Shown: in pieces, positions 21,940 through 35,172 of the stretch
Numbering within the stretch: the first letter of the stretch is position 1
Layout: the number at the start of each line of letters is the position of its first letter
Source: Timema cristinae
Lineage: Eukaryota; Arthropoda; Insecta; Phasmatodea; Timematidae
Direction: 5' to 3'
Assembly (NCBI GenBank): GCA_039000515.1
Contig: JBCFYV010009882.1
Coordinates: 63,096,817 to 63,160,816, forward strand
DNA length: 64,000 bases
Position numbers and translations under genes: made by a program
Notes under the pieces: model-generated
Told to the model about the DNA's origin: nothing
The model's input: only the letters and a program-made list of their open reading frames with translations
Databases searched by the model: none

Positions 21940-22790
21940 TATAAAGTGCTAAGTAAAGCAAAGAAAGAAAGGAAACTTTGGAAAGGTATACAGCAAAGAA
22001 GAGTTAACATGATAGGACATATACTGATACATGATAGCTTGACTAAGATAGTTATAGAAGATATAGAAGGGATAGATTAAATAGGGATACCAGGATTGGA
22101 ATATATGAATCATATAGTGAACGATGTTGGTAGAAATATTTATAAAATTTGGCTCAGAATAGGCCAAGTGGAGAGCGACAACAAGCCATTCATCATCTTG
22201 ATGACCTAATGATTATTACCTTTTTTTTATTGGTATATATTAAAATCTTGTCTATCAAAATCTTATTACATTAACATTGGAAATCCTATTTTGACTTGGC
22301 AGTTCGTCACTGATAGGCAAGATGCTGCAAATATAATCTTTCTCGAATTACGAGTTGAATCCGTTGAACAAAACGTGGCCTAGCAAGACCACGAGCTACT
22401 TCCGAGCATAGTCCGGTGACGCGAATGGGAAAATGTGTGTACGCAAGAATAAAGAAAATCGATCAAATGCAGTTGTAGGCTTCAGCTTGAAGTGTACTTT
22501 AACCGCTATTGATTTTCTGTAGCCGTGGGTTTCGAGCTCTATGGGAAGGATGGGAGAGAGGGAGGGGTGAAGTAAACTTTCTAGTTTTCTCTTCTCTCGG
22601 TAAAGTTGTGCTGCTGTTTGCACCCTTGCACACAACTTGGATTTTGAACGTTTGTTGTGTGGGTTGAAATGTCCAGAGAACTGAGTCTTACTTGTTTACC
22701 TTCACAAATATTCAAATAAATGATCTTTCCAGCTTTGTTGGTTTTAAAAATGATTTAAATGTATAGATAAAAAAAAGTTAACTCCATATG
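21940..22790. other. Unassigned, with a GC-richer patch
   Basis: The 22370-22640 part is GC-richer and has a 79-codon minus ORF without recognisable features. Confidence 0.3.
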
Positions 22791-22799
22791 TGGAAACAC

Positions 22800-22935
22800 A
22801 TACTAAATCTATGGCTCATTTAGTCTGTTATTTAGGTGATGGAGAGATCTGGGTTTGACTCTAATTTATTTCCCACTCTACCTACAATAAAATGTGATTG
22901 CATTTTTTCACAAATAAATTGGTCTGTTAAGCTTG
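22800..22935 (+). repeat. SINE family C fragment, degenerate
   Basis: GGAGAGATCTGGGTTTGACTC resembles the box B segment, followed by TTTCCCACTCTACCTAC and TTCACAAAT of the body. Confidence 0.4.
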
Positions 22936-22939
22936 CCAA

Positions 22940-24195
22940 ATAAAGTTTATGACGCTTTTTTTTTCCATACTATCGAAGGAGTGGTGAGAATTTGAGTAAA
23001 ATATTAAAATAATTACTACGAATATTGTGTTGACTATTCATATAATATACATTTATGTTTTGTCATTCCAGTATTACGTAAATTAGCACCTTGTCCCGTG
23101 TGTGGGATCAGAAGTTTTATGAACTATTTGGTTTCAATTACTTAGAAAACGTCAAATTTTCATTATGATCATGCTCACAAGGGTTCAATTTAAGTTCAAT
23201 TAATGTAAAGTATATATTTATATAGAGAGGTAATAACTTATATATAATAATTATTATTATTACTAATATTAGGTGTTCTGTCTTACGACAGGTTCATTCC
23301 TTTTGTCTGTGAATTCAGACTACCAATGCTTCCTGTCCTGTCTCCTCCTTGAGCTACCATAATTATTTATTTCCTCCAAGTCATCTAATATCCGTAATCC
23401 TTCTTCTTAAGCACCTCTTTCGCTTAACCTTTTCTTCTATTACGTTGTGCATAAGACAATACCTCATGATAATATAACAAAATAAAATTGTATAATATCG
23501 GTAAATCGCCCTGGTCCCCCCTACATCCGGTCAAATTCGAATTCCAAACGTCTCGTCAGAGGCCAATCACCAATATACAAACTTGGCGTTTAGTTTCTCA
23601 ATAAAATCATTATACAATCATTCTTGTAGACTAGACGTTTCGGTTTGTATTGAATTTCTTCGTGAACCGCTTAAACGACATTTAAAAAGTTCCATGCTCT
23701 CCACTTTCTTGATCTCACTCTCACCAGGTTTTTAAGGACCATCGCACGCGACAAGGTCACTCACCGGTGAGTTTTCGGAGCGACATCTAATAGTATATTG
23801 CACATTATACTGAGATATGGACTTAAGACAACAGACAAAATATTTCAGCCTTTAGGAGAAACGTACGTAAAAAATATATATTTAGAAATGCCCAAGAAGT
23901 CACACAAATGTCTACATATTCTAAGGTAAATTTATTAGAAATACAGTATTAGTATTAAACAAGCAACTAAGTTTTTTTTTGTGAGAAGGGAGTTTGTAGC
24001 TCTTAAGTTCTCTAATCCTGTCGATCAATATAGTTGGTCAAAAATAATGTTTTTGGTAATGCATTAACAAACCTACTTCAGTAAGCCATACAATAAACAA
24101 ATCCTTTCATATTATTGTTAGATTTATTCCAATAGTAAAGTTACATAAGGCACAGAAAAGTATAGTTTTACATTTTAAATCTGCCATCGTGTTAT
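22940..24195. other. Unassigned
   Basis: No gene recognised. A 14-bp perfect palindrome ACTCACCGGTGAGT lies at 23760-23773. A GC-richer patch occurs at 23505-23800. Confidence 0.3.
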
Positions 24196-24204
24196 AAAGT
24201 CACC

Positions 24205-24405
24205 TGCTGAGGATGGGGAGATCGGGGTTTGAATCTCGCTCGGGTGAACAGGGTTTGGTTTTTCCTAAACGGTTTTCCACTCTCTACACACAAATGTGGG
24301 TTCACTTCCTCTATATTCAACCTTCCCAATTCCTAACCCATTAGCGTAATTTGTACTTAAGCGTATAACCCGAACGGATAGTGAAACGTGGTACTAAGTA
24401 TTATT
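24205..24405 (+). repeat. SINE family A, 5'-truncated
   Basis: It begins inside the head at CTGCTGAGGATGGGGAGATC. Box B-like GGTTTGAATCTCGCTCGGG, the body, the tail ACCCGAACGGATAGTGAAAC and a TTATTATT run follow. No clear target duplication. Confidence 0.85.
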
Positions 24406-24799
24406 ATTATTTTTATGATGAAGTTACTTAATCTAGGGAAATAGATGGACAACACTCATATCCAATCCTACCATTGTTTTGATAATAGGAGCCCATTTCA
24501 CGGTCGATTAATCAGTATATGAGATATCTGAATATGATAGAACCAAGAATCTTCTTAGAGGAAACTTAAATGCATTATCCACATAGCAACAGCCATATTG
24601 AGAAGAGCGAAATTGTTTTTTCAATAATAAATAAATGTTTTTCCATTTGGTGTATTTTTAAAAATATGTTAAATAGTTTTCCCTGGCTTCATTTCCCTTA
24701 TTTTCTAATGAAGACACCAGAAAGAGACACCACACGCAAAACGATGCCTGGTTTGAGCTGTGAGACTTGTTTAGTTGTTTGGCTAAATTTAAATAATAA

Positions 24800-25040
<241 letters not shown>

Positions 25041-25117
25041 TTGACAATATTACAGTTTTCAAAAAGTAGTTCTGTGTCGATACGCTCATCATAAATATTT
25101 GGTCAGTTTTAAAATCA

Positions 25118-25300
25118 CCTGCTTCGGTGGCCACATGGCTTAAGACGTCACTCTCGCAATAGACCAGACTGCCGATGACAGGGAGACCAGGGCTCAAATC
25201 CCAATTGGGTTTACTGAGGAAGTTTTTTTTCCCAAAATGGTCCTATACTCTACCTCCACACAAATGCAGGTATACTTTCTATATAGATGAATAGCTAGTA
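25118..25300 (+). repeat. SINE family C
   Basis: The tRNA-like head reads GCTTCGGTGGCCACATGGC, TTAAGACGTCACTCTC and box B-like GGGCTCAAATCCCAATTGGG. The body is partly decayed and the shared tail is barely visible. Confidence 0.8.
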
Positions 25301-25329
25301 AAACGCTCTGCGAATTATTTTTACTAAAA

Positions 25330-26335
25330 TATAAGTAAGTTTACATCATCTTACAAATATTTGTGGGATGGATGAGTCCAGAGTTAATTGCCCGAGCATG
25401 ACCATTTAGCATTTTGTCTTTGTTTCTGTCCTGGATATTTTCTTAGCGATAATCGCCAAATTCGTAGGCCAATTTTAACGAAACTTGGCAGGGACATTCT
25501 TTGAACTTAAGCTGAACGATCTATGTACACATTAAACATAAAATATTGTTAACCATTTCAATAAGGCAGTCGCGTAAATGGTTTTTCCATAATAGTTCAT
25601 ATCAAGTGATATGAGTTGAAAATTCTAGAACGTATTTTTTTAAATGTTGACATATATTAGGAGATTGAAATCTTAAACCACATGAACAGTGGCTATTTTC
25701 TATGATTATAATGTACTATTTATTATATTATTATTTTTATTGGCTGTCTTATCTTCATCACCAAGGAAAAATAAATTACTGGAGATATTTCAACTTGAAA
25801 TCCAAGAAGAAACTTAAGACTGTAGTAACTATAATTACATAACATAATCCTAAATATGATGTATCTAGTTAGAATTTTTTGAATGGAGGGAAGAAGGTCA
25901 ATTGTTCCTAAAACTGCTAGTTTTAGTATATTTTCAACTTTTAGCTAAGTCCAAAGTTACAGTTAATGAATTTTACCTAAGTTAAGCGTCCATTGGGAGT
26001 GACGGTATCTTAACAAGGAATTAAACCCATACATACATACACTCACTTATTGTAATCTTCCCCAGCAGGAATCGAACCCTGATTTGTCTAGTTCGATAGT
26101 TGGTTTACCTGCCTATTCTGTCAGGGGAACGGCCACGCGCTTTATAACAAATGGAAACGTGGATGATAAGCGTTGCGCGTTTGACTAACCAAAGACAGAT
26201 GGTTTGTTGGGTGAAACTGCAGCTGCCGCCTTTCTACACCGTGACACTGTGGCCCAGCAGACCATCTGCTCCACGATACGGCTCTTATTCGATCCTGGGA
26301 GAGGTCAAAAACTAGCTCTTATAGATAAATTTTTT
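25330..26335. other. Unassigned
   Basis: No supportable gene. A GC-richer patch at 26190-26300 has a 62-codon ORF of no recognised type. Confidence 0.3.
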
Positions 26336-26545
26336 TTTAGCGCCGTGTCTTACAAACCGATGGGTTATACTCATGGTAGGCCTATGTACTAATTACTATA
26401 AGTTAGTATGGTTGAGGAAGGTAGATTTTCTATTAAATATACCCGAATTTGTGTTGATGAATATGGGAAAACCACTAAGGAAAAGGCAGCCTCGGTATAA
26501 CTTATCTAGATTCGAACCCCTATCTTCCATTCTTGGCTTTTCGTT
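26336..26545 (-). repeat. SINE family C/A, degenerate
   Basis: The minus-strand tail (GCGCCGTGTCTTAC on plus), body words and box B-like GATTCGAACCCC on plus (about 26510-26521) are recognisable. The head is lost. Confidence 0.6.
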
Positions 26546-26549
26546 ATAT

Positions 26550-27392
26550 TTCAAGAGTGCCACCCCTGACTAGGGGTTCTTGAACGAAGATATCCATACC
26601 CTTTTAGGGGTATGGTAATCAAATAATGAGGGTACCGGTATGGGATTCAACCTTTGAACAGCACATTTCTCACTGGTTGTACCTCTTTTTTGTATTTCTG
26701 ATTGGCCATTTTTCTATAAATGGATATGATTAAATCCTCATGATTTTATTTAAGCTCTTCTCTTCCTAGCTATTAATATTTTGAGTAAAATCATAATAAT
26801 AACATAATTTGGAGTCATACTGGTATCTAATAGAATGCTGATAATGGAGATTTTGACAGTTTCCCGAAGGGTTTATTGGGATATCATGGTAAATCTATTG
26901 AGGGTCTATATTCGGTAAAAGATTAAGAACCCTTGCCCTAGACCATAAGGTCATAGAAGCGGGTAAAAGTACAAAATACTTGTCCTCTAGTGATTACTTG
27001 TGGTGATTTAACTCATTTGTGGGATGGATATAACAACCATACCACAGAGCATCAATTTACGACATAGTGAAATTGAATGTTTAATTTCACAGTTGTATAT
27101 CCTTACTCTATTCACGAATCGAACCCTCTGCCGGCTGTTTGGTATTCACTCACTCTGACGACTCTGTTGAGAGTAGAAGAATTAGAGCTCAGCTTAGCAT
27201 TACAATAGTTTATGATACAATTTTTGTAAACGTTATTCATAAAATATTATTTTTACAATGGTTTTACATTTCAAGACGTGAGTATTATTTGTATAAAATA
27301 AAAAAAGATCGTCATTATCTATTGTGCATAGAAAAACTTAATGTATTTTCTTATAACAGATATAGTTCATAGTTTTTATATGTGGAATACCA
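26550..27392. other. Unassigned
   Basis: Nothing recognisable apart from a short hairpin CCATACCC/GGGTATGG at 26594-26615. Confidence 0.3.
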
Positions 27393-27402
27393 GAGGAAGA
27401 TA

Positions 27403-27659
27403 CCTGCTTCGTTGGCCGCATGGTCTAAGGCGTCACTCTAATGTTAGACTAGACTGCCGATTATAGGAAGATCGGGTAAGAACCCCAGTCGGGTGTATGG
27501 AATGGTTTAAAAAATTGGTTTCCACTCTCCCTCCACGCTATATGGGTACATTTCATCTTAGTTGAAACCTTCCTCATATCCAACTCATTTGAGTCATTAT
27601 TAGTACAAATGCTTATAAGCTGAACAGGGGGGCAAGACATGCTTTAAAAAGAAAAAACT
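27403..27659 (+). repeat. SINE family C, full length, with target duplication
   Basis: The head CTGCTTCGTTGGCCGCATGG, TCTAAGGCGTCACTCT, the box B region and the body are present; the tail is decayed (AAGCTGAACAGGGGG, GCAAGACATGCT). GAGGAAGATA is found at 27393-27402 and 27660-27669. Confidence 0.88.
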
Positions 27660-27669
27660 GAGGAAGATA

Positions 27670-28485
27670 ATTAATCGTAGCTGCCAGTTGATTTATATAG
27701 TATTGATACCAGTCATTACTAAGGGGGCCTCTTTCATACATATATGTTAATGAAAACAGGATAATTGTTTATATTTCATCACGTGTTAAAGCAAAACATT
27801 TTTAGTCAATTGGAACGTAAAAGTCGAAGGAACAGAACAATTGATTCAAATATATATCGATGCTGTGCCTCGCCTGAAATCCCTTTGCCACACTCAATTT
27901 GAGAAACCCTGGTCTAGGGTTTTATGATTTGAGACAAAAGTTTTCAAAAAACGATTGTATTGTAAAATACTCTTAAATGAATTTTTCCCACTGAATAACT
28001 ATACATTCTTATTAATCATATAAAACACTACTCAAGATGACTTTAAATGCGCATCGGCACAATGTCAATAGCTATTTTTACTATTATTATTATTATTATT
28101 ATTATTACAATTATTATTAGGTTTTAAAAAATGCCCAAGAGTTTGATAAAAATTAAGGGCCATATTCAAACACAAATCTTGAAATTTTTCAAAAGGGGTT
28201 GTAGAGCTTGGTTTAAAAGGAATATTTGGGGAGTGTTTTATATGGTAAAGAACACTGCGTTCTTTATTTACGAAGACATTTTCATTTAAGGGTAGTTTAT
28301 TGCAAACATAATTTTGAAATTATTGATACTAGATAGTACATCCAATTGTGTCGTACCAATGATTCAGTTCCACAGCTTCCTACTGAGCTTTGCTCATTCC
28401 TAAGTACTAAAAGTGCTTTTAAAGATTTGTATAGGTTGTGCGAAACCTTATTTGAAACACTTATCTCAATTTAGAGTACCAAGAG
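27670..28485. other. Unassigned, with a (TTA)n run
   Basis: A (TTA)n microsatellite lies near 28081-28110. No other feature is supportable. Confidence 0.35.
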
Positions 28486-28489
28486 TTAG

Positions 28490-28730
28490 TTTTTGTTTAG
28501 AACTGCGTGGAACCGTTGACTATGGACTAATTACACTAATGGGCAAGGGATTGGAAAGGTTGAATTTAGAGGAAGTGCATCCGCATTTGCGTGATGGGAG
28601 AGTGGAAAGCCATTTAGGGAAAACCACCTTCAGCGTAGCTGACCAGGATAAAACCTCGATTTCCTCTTCTTTGGCATTTTAATATATTGAGAGAATAGCG
28701 CCTTAGACCATCCGGCCACTGAGGTGGATG
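28490..28730 (-). repeat. SINE family C/A
   Basis: On the minus strand the head CACCTCAGTGGCCGGATGG, TCTAAGGCGC, a decayed box B and the full body are visible; the tail is eroded. Confidence 0.75.
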
Positions 28731-28739
28731 TTTAAATTG

Positions 28740-30440
28740 ATTGACTAAAAAAAAATTTCGTCGGTAGAATGGTCTAAGCCTTAGATTCAAAAATTGAATG
28801 TCAAACCTCCACCCCATTGGCCATATGAGGCCCAAATCATTAACTTGTAGGGCCCACTCACCTTTATATGTCCCAACATGCAATGTGGTACAGTTAATCA
28901 TTTTAAAAACGTTGAATAAATATACAATTTGGGATTTTAAAATATAGAAATGTATAGGAAAAATTAGCAAGGTGAGTTGGTTAGCCAAATTTATTAATCT
29001 GTAGTCGAACAATTTAGAATTTATGTGATTAAAAATAATTAAATGTATGAAAACTATATGTTAGTTTATTTCACCTTTAGAAAGGCATAGTAAAGAGATA
29101 TTACATTTTACTTGTTGGATTTTTTTGTACCAGAAACAGAATATGAATATAACAAGGTTTCAAAAACTTCTTAGGATAGTAAACAGATTTAAAAAAAAGT
29201 TAAGCCAAACATATAATAAGAATAAACAAAAAAAACCTCTTTACACCGTACTTTCATTGATAGTTATTTTAATACTATCTTTCTACAGCCCAATGCATTT
29301 ATTTATCTTTTCTCTCTTCAACCACTAGGATGCCCACGTATAGAGTAGTGAGTGGTACCATGGTAGAGTATTGACTGTACCAGGTACTTTGTAACATTTT
29401 TCTTGGATGAAGCATAGGACAACTCGATTAAACTTTGGGGTGTAAAGTTTAAAACCTATCGCTCTCATCGAACGATCCTTAAGCATGGCGATTGTCTTCG
29501 TTAATGATACATTCGTGGTAGTCGTTCAGTAAAAGCGTTTTTAGTGCACTACCCCTTGACCCCTTTAGTCTTAAAAATTTCCCCACTCTCCTTGAACCGC
29601 AAATGATTAGAGCTTAGGACGCAATCCTATATACTTGGTGATGATCGGTACAGGTTTATCCCTCAAATGACCCACATAGGGAGCCAGCTACAGCTTGCAC
29701 CTATGTTAACGCAGAAGCAGGAACACTAATAATTAATAAATTCCACTCCTTTATGGCTCGAGTAAGGTGGCTAGAGGAAGAGTCAGTAAGAAAGGGGGCT
29801 GTTAACATCCAATCTGGGGTTTTTTTACGTAACGAGGATGGCGGAGATGTCCAAGCACTGGTTGTGGGGCAAGCACTGGAGGGGAAACTCATTTACCCTG
29901 ACTGCCTTAGTTGTGACATGCTTGCTATGACAAAGTATCAGTATGCTGATGAGAACCCTGGTAGCGCACTGTATATTCAAATCCTATTTAAGGGGTGGGG
30001 GAATGAGTGGGAAGACAAATACCTGCCTTGGTAATGCCATTTATTCCTTACTATAAATAATTTGATAAATAAAAATTTTTTTTTTTTTTAAACACAAGAA
30101 GTTTCCACCAAAATTACTTTTTAGTGAAAATAGTGGCTTTGTTTCATGACCCATTTACGAGAAAGATCTGAAGCTTAGAAAATCCAAAAAGGCTTTACAT
30201 ACTGTTATGAAAAATCTAGAAATAGAGACAAACATAATATAACAAACTTCTCGTGAAATTTGATTGCGCCTGTAGAGACAGTAATAGTAATAATAGAGAC
30301 CGCTTCGATTAAACGATGTCATAGGCAATACAATTGAAATATACTAGTTTGTTGATGTTGGGGAGATTGAGGTTCATAAAATGGGAAATGAATTGATTGA
30401 ATTTTTACATTTAATTAGTTGGAAATTTTTACAGAATAAA
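28740..30440. other. Unassigned
   Basis: No repeat or gene I can name. The ORF at 29753-30034 is listed separately. The 132-codon minus ORF at 28614-29012 runs out of a SINE and is not supported as a gene. Confidence 0.3.
29753..30034 (+). other. Unassigned 93-codon ORF
   Basis: The predicted protein is acidic and non-repetitive (MARVRWLEEESVRKGAVN at the start, GWGNEWEDKYLPW at the end), with no signal peptide, membrane segment or family motif I recognise. It sits in a GC-richer patch (about 29640-30030). No splice or promoter signal ties it to a transcript. It may be a transposon fragment or chance. Confidence 0.15.
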
Positions 30441-30447
30441 AAATGTA

Positions 30448-30725
30448 CTGGATTTGGTGGCCGCATGGTCTAAGGCGTCATTATCACAATAGACTAAACT
30501 GTTGAAGATGACAGGGAGACCTGGGTTAAATCTCGTTTGGGTGTAGTGGGGGCGTTTTTTCCTAAATTGTTTTCCACTTTCCATCTACGACAACGTAGGT
30601 ACATTTCCTCTAAAATAAAACCTTCTTCTTTCCTAACACATTATTGTACATAGTACATATGCGTATTGTGCATAGCTAGGAAATATGCTTATAAATTGAA
30701 TTTGGTAGTAAGTAAGATGTGATGT
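30448..30725 (+). repeat. SINE family C
   Basis: GGTGGCCGCATGGTCTAAGG, GCGTCATTATC, a box B-like GGGTTAAATCTCG and the body are present, ending in a decayed tail TAGTAAGTAAGATGTGATG. Confidence 0.8.
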
Positions 30726-30929
30726 CAAAAATAAATAGGCTATTAAATTTTCCTTCTCAGTCCTATGCGTAAGGGGTTTTTCCTTCTAAAATTTTTTTCT
30801 TACACTTGATCCACGCGAAAGGTTTTTTATTTTATATAAATTATACCTTCCTCATCCCTAGTCATTTGATTAAATATGAGTATGTTCCCGTTTTCAATCG
30901 TCCCACGCAATGAAGGGCTGGTAATATTC

Positions 30930-31330
30930 TGTGGCAGTTTGTACCCACTGTCACCTGGTAGCCAGACGGTTGTTTGTTTACATTCGTACTTCCGAGCTCC
31001 CCCCCCCCCCCCTTCCCACAACTACTATCCCCCGTGCACGGGGGAGACTCGGGTTTAAGCGACTAGTCTCGGGAACTGGGTAGGGTATATATATATATCT
31101 GGAATGAACGCCGTTACGAAAATTTCACGGTCAATGTCAGCCACCGGCTCTTTTGGCTTAATCTTCGCTCTTACTTTTCACTTGTACTCTCTCCTTCTCC
31201 TCCACTACTCACTGCAGGCAGGGCCAGCAACTAAGTGCGTAGAGCAGGCACAAAAAGACCTTGGTTCGACTTCAAGTCAATATGGTAGATTTCTGGGATA
31301 AGGAACGGGCTCTAGATTTGGTAACATTTG
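30930..31330. other. GC-rich unassigned segment with a C run
   Basis: The segment has a 14-C run at about 30999-31012 and overlapping short ORFs on both strands. It is unlike its AT-rich neighbours in composition. I recognise no gene. Confidence 0.3.
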
Positions 31331-31462
31331 ACTATTAGTGTTTTTTTATGTATTGGTAATATCTGTCAACACTGACAGTCGCAGATACCATGACTTGTAT
31401 CAATACGCGAGGGAACGCAGAGTTCCGTCACGGCCATCGTTCACTTCCATTACCATCATACT

Positions 31463-31700
31463 GGCCTCGGTGACTTAGTTGGCTAACGCACTAGTTTCGT
31501 GTTGAGCTAGACTGCCGAGGTTGGGGAGAATGAGGTTCAAATCTCACTCGGGTGGTTTTCCCCTAATTGATTTTCCACTCTCTCTCCACGCAAATACGTG
31601 TTCACTTCCTCTAAATTAGGCCTTACCAATTCCTAATCCATTAGCATAATTAGTACTTAAGCGTATAACCCAAACGACTAGTAAGGCGCGGTGCTAAAAA
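31463..31700 (+). repeat. SINE family A
   Basis: GCCTCGGTGACTTAGTTGGC, CTAACGCACTAG, box B-like GAGGTTCAAATCTCACTCGG, the body and the tail ACCCAAACGACTAGTAAGGC are present. No clear target duplication. Confidence 0.88.
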
Positions 31701-31729
31701 TATATAAATAAATGGTACCGAACTCCGCA

Positions 31730-32550
31730 CGAGGTTTCTCGCTCTATTGTTTGAAAATGGAGATATTTACTCAAAACTCGTAATATATTTGAAAGTAAAT
31801 AATATACACAATCAAACCCAAGCATAAATTGCACTATGCTTATGTAAAACTTACTTTTTGAGTCCCGGTTTTACATTTTATAATTTTGTTTTTAAAGAAT
31901 TAATGTCCTCATTTGTATGTTTGGACCGATAAAAAAAGATCAATGTTGGGTCCACAAGGGTTATACTTTGTATTAAAATTTCAAATTCCGATGAAAATTT
32001 TCGACATTTTTATGGTGTTGCAACTCGCATTGCTATTAAATTCCTCATTTATAAATTTTGACCAATAAAAAATGTTAATATTGACTTTTGAGTATAAAAT
32101 GGATATAGATCATTGTTGTACAAACATTTTTCCTAAGAGGTTTAAGGAAAAACAACAAACTTTTAGTGACTTTCTTATATTTAATTACTATATTACTATA
32201 TTTAATTACATTGGGAAATTATTGCGTTAAAACTTAAGTAATATCTCTTAACAACTAAAGCTCACAAAATTGTATTAATATATTTGCCAATATCTCAGAA
32301 ACTGTTGGGTTTATAAAAATATATTTCATATACAAGTTTTTTATTTTTTAATAGTACTACAATTTTGCAATGATAAGTTATTTAGTATCTCAAATAGTTG
32401 CGGAGATACGCAAGCTTCTGCTTCTGTAAAATATCCTAAAATTCATTTTCATGGTTATTGAAAACAGCTAGTTTATTTATAATCTTAATCAATACCTAGA
32501 TATGAATTTTAATCAAAATCGGTAGAGTCGATTTTGAGAAAATTCATTTT
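31730..32550. other. AT-rich unassigned DNA
   Basis: Possibly the body of a family E element on the minus strand, since a recognisable family E segment follows. There is no coding potential. Confidence 0.25.
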
Positions 32551-32559
32551 TTCTCTTTT

Positions 32560-32725
32560 TACCCTTTCTTAAACTACTTTTAATTTTATGTTTAAACAAA
32601 CACACAAACAGACTTTATTGCAAAAAACTCTTTTTAGAGTTTGGGGGTTCATGAAACGTCAAGATTCATCAAAATCTTGAGTTTGATTTTTTGGATTATC
32701 ACAATACTTTCTCTACCTAAATTTA
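32560..32725 (-). repeat. Dispersed repeat family E
   Basis: Read on the minus strand it has AGAGAAAGTATTGTGATAAT, CAAACTCAAGATTTTGATG and GACGTTTCATGAACCCCC. These are the same landmarks as 54350-54620 and 55315-55630. Confidence 0.6.
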
Positions 32726-32981
32726 ATAAATGTAGCTATCTTATGAAAATAGACTTAGAAACATCATAATAAGAGAAACTTTATATGACAAAAAAAAGTT
32801 TTTTTAAAAATATCTATGGATTTTGATAATTCTGCCCGATGAAACTGTGATTTTTAACAATGCTTTTACAGGTAAAACACGTATTGTTAGCGATACAATA
32901 GTAAATCTCATAAGAGTTATAGAGCATGTAGTTTTTATTAAAACCACTGATACGGGTATTAGCATAATTAAAATGTGACCC

Positions 32982-33222
32982 ACTTCGGTGGTTGAGTGAT
33001 CTAAGGTGTCACTGTCAAAATGGATTGGTCTGCCAATTACGGGAGATCAGGGCTCGCATCTCAGTCAGATGTACTGGGTTTTTCTCCTTAAATGGTTTTT
33101 CCATCATTCCTCCACGCAAATTTGGATACAACACATCTGAATTTAACCTTTCACCTACTTAGTACACTAGAGTAATTAGTTCATGTGCGTATAACCCGAA
33201 TGGGTAGTAAGACGTAGCGTGA
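32982..33222 (+). repeat. SINE family C
   Basis: CACTTCGGTGGTTGAGTGATC, TAAGGTGTCACTGTC, the body, and the tail ACCCGAATGGGTAGTAAGAC are present. Confidence 0.85.
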
Positions 33223-33524
33223 GAAAAATGTTTCTACCCTATAATCCTAAATTTATTGTGTGTTAAGAAGTATTGTACTATTTTAAATATAGTTGATCTA
33301 TGCAACCTTCTTTTAAATCAACATTAAATTTAAAGTGTCGTTAAAATATAAATTCGAATAATTTTGTTGAACTGTGAATAAAGGAGGATTAAGCTCATTA
33401 CCGAAAACATGCATCGAAAACATTTTGTTTTTTTTATATAATCTACTCTTACGATGAAAATGGATGTATTTTCTTAGCTTTTATCTTCTTAATTCTTTTC
33501 AATTAAATTGTCACGTGTAGCATC

Positions 33525-33715
33525 CAGTGACGAAGAGGGAGGGTTCTAATCCTGGTCGCATTTACTAAGGAGGAGAGGAAATTCCCTAAATGGTATCTCC
33601 CATTCTAATCACGCAAATGAGGGTACATATATTTTAAATTCCACCTTCCTCATCCTTTCACCCAATAGTGTATACATGCGGACCTCCTGAAAGGATAGTA
33701 AGACATATTCAGGCA
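33525..33715 (+). repeat. SINE family C, degenerate
   Basis: Box B-like GGGTTCTAATCCTGGTCGC is followed by CCCTAAATGGTATCTCCC, CACGCAAATGAGGGTAC and a tail remnant GGATAGTAAGACAT. Confidence 0.65.
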
Positions 33716-33771
33716 AAAAATTAAAGTTGTGACTTATTAGTCGATCTCCGTTACCTTTTAGATTGTTTGTC

Positions 33772-33905
33772 TAGATGCTGAGGAATGTAGGATAGAGGAA
33801 GGTAGAATTGAGAGGAAATTTGCCCTCATCCACGTGGAGGGAGAGTGGGAAACTATTTAGAAAAAAACACGAAGTATTCCTGATACGTGATTCCAGCCTA
33901 TAGTC
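33772..33905 (-). repeat. SINE family C fragment
   Basis: On the plus strand GAGGAAGGTAGAATTGAGAGG, CCACGTGGAGGGAGAGTGGG and AAACTATTTAG match the inverted body. The head and tail are absent. Confidence 0.65.
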
Positions 33906-34097
33906 AGCAGAAACTAGAATAGATAAGCCTGACATTCAATTGCGTGATCATCTTTGAGAGTTTTTGTCTACATTAGCATTTTAAATAAAATATAAAAAAA
34001 TATTTTATTTTCCTTTACATACTTTAAATACCCAATAAATTATAGAACCTTTGCTCCTAATTAATATTTTAGATTAAATACATCAATAAATCCTACC

Positions 34098-34340
34098 CGC
34101 TTCGGTGGCCGCGTGATCTAACGCGCTACTCTCGTGTTGGAAGGGACTGCCGATGACGGGATATCAATGTTCAATCCCAATCGGGTGCACTGGGAGTGAT
34201 TTTCCTAAATGGTTTCCCATTTTGCTTCGGTGCAAATGCGGGTGCGCTTTATATCAATTAAACCTACCCGATCCATAAAACATTAATGTAATTAGTACGT
34301 AGGCGTAGCTATAACCCCAACGGTTAGTATGAGGTGGTTC
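34098..34340 (+). repeat. SINE family C
   Basis: CCGCTTCGGTGGCCGCGTGAT, CTAACGCGCTACTCTCGTG, the body, and the tail CCCCAACGGTTAGTATGAG are present. The head mixes features of families A and C. Confidence 0.82.
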
Positions 34341-34469
34341 TAAAAAAAATCTGAGGAGTTCCTAGTGTGTGGTGGTTTTCCCATTCCCTTCCACATTGAA
34401 TTTCTACGAGCTAGCGTTAAAGGGCCAACTAATTTGTCAGGAAAGTTTTTTTTCACATACCTTCCAAGA

Positions 34470-34650
34470 TTATTTTTACATACCACAGTCGATATTGGAC
34501 CAACGGCTTTACTTCCCCTCCGAAGCAAGTTGTGTTGCGGATTTTTATCACTCGAAAAAATGTGTTAACCTCTGTTAGGTTGGAACCCTTGAACTTCTGG
34601 TCTTGAGGCGAGCACTTTACCCCAAGACCAGCGAGGCCGACAACAAAAAT
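34470..34650 (-). repeat. SINE family D
   Basis: On the minus strand GCTGGTCTTGGGGTAAAGTGC, the body with AACTTGCTTCGGAGGGGAAG and a decayed ATCGACTGTGG segment are present. The 62-69 codon ORFs over it are chance. Confidence 0.75.
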
Positions 34651-34654
34651 CTAT

Positions 34655-35160
34655 CATTCTGAAAATGTCAAGAGTTTCGTATTTAATTTACAATTTTCAC
34701 AGTAGTAGCCTCGTATAAAACTTGCAAATTGCTGGTGCCAAAACTCAATATTCATGCTATTTCCTTTTAACATTATCAAGGACAATTAATTGTACCTCCA
34801 CCAGAAAACGTTCCATATGAGTTTTGTAATGTTGAGCGGATTGTCTGTTGCTTCTTACACATGCACACACATATCTTAGGGCTTAGTAAGAGTTGAGCTC
34901 TTGTAGGCTAGAGCTGCTGGTATGAGACGATCTATTTTTGAAAACAAACCCTAATGTATGGTGAAAACTCTCAGTAGACAACTGAGGGAAAAATGTGTCA
35001 ACTCTAGCTTTGTCGCCGCAGTAAGACAGCGATCCTCTTCTGGAAGATATCCAATTAATTAGTTGAACAACAAGATATTCTTCAAATAAGACAAAGAATA
35101 GAATAAAACAGTGGTTTGTTCTTCACTACTAGATACAATGCCTATTCACTGTTACCGGTA
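34655..35160. other. Unassigned
   Basis: No supportable feature. Confidence 0.35.
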
Positions 35161-35172
35161 ATTAATAAGTAA

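Noticed and set aside
28614..29012. 132-codon minus-strand ORF
   Set aside because: Its C-terminal part is SINE sequence and the rest has no recognisable domain or gene signals.
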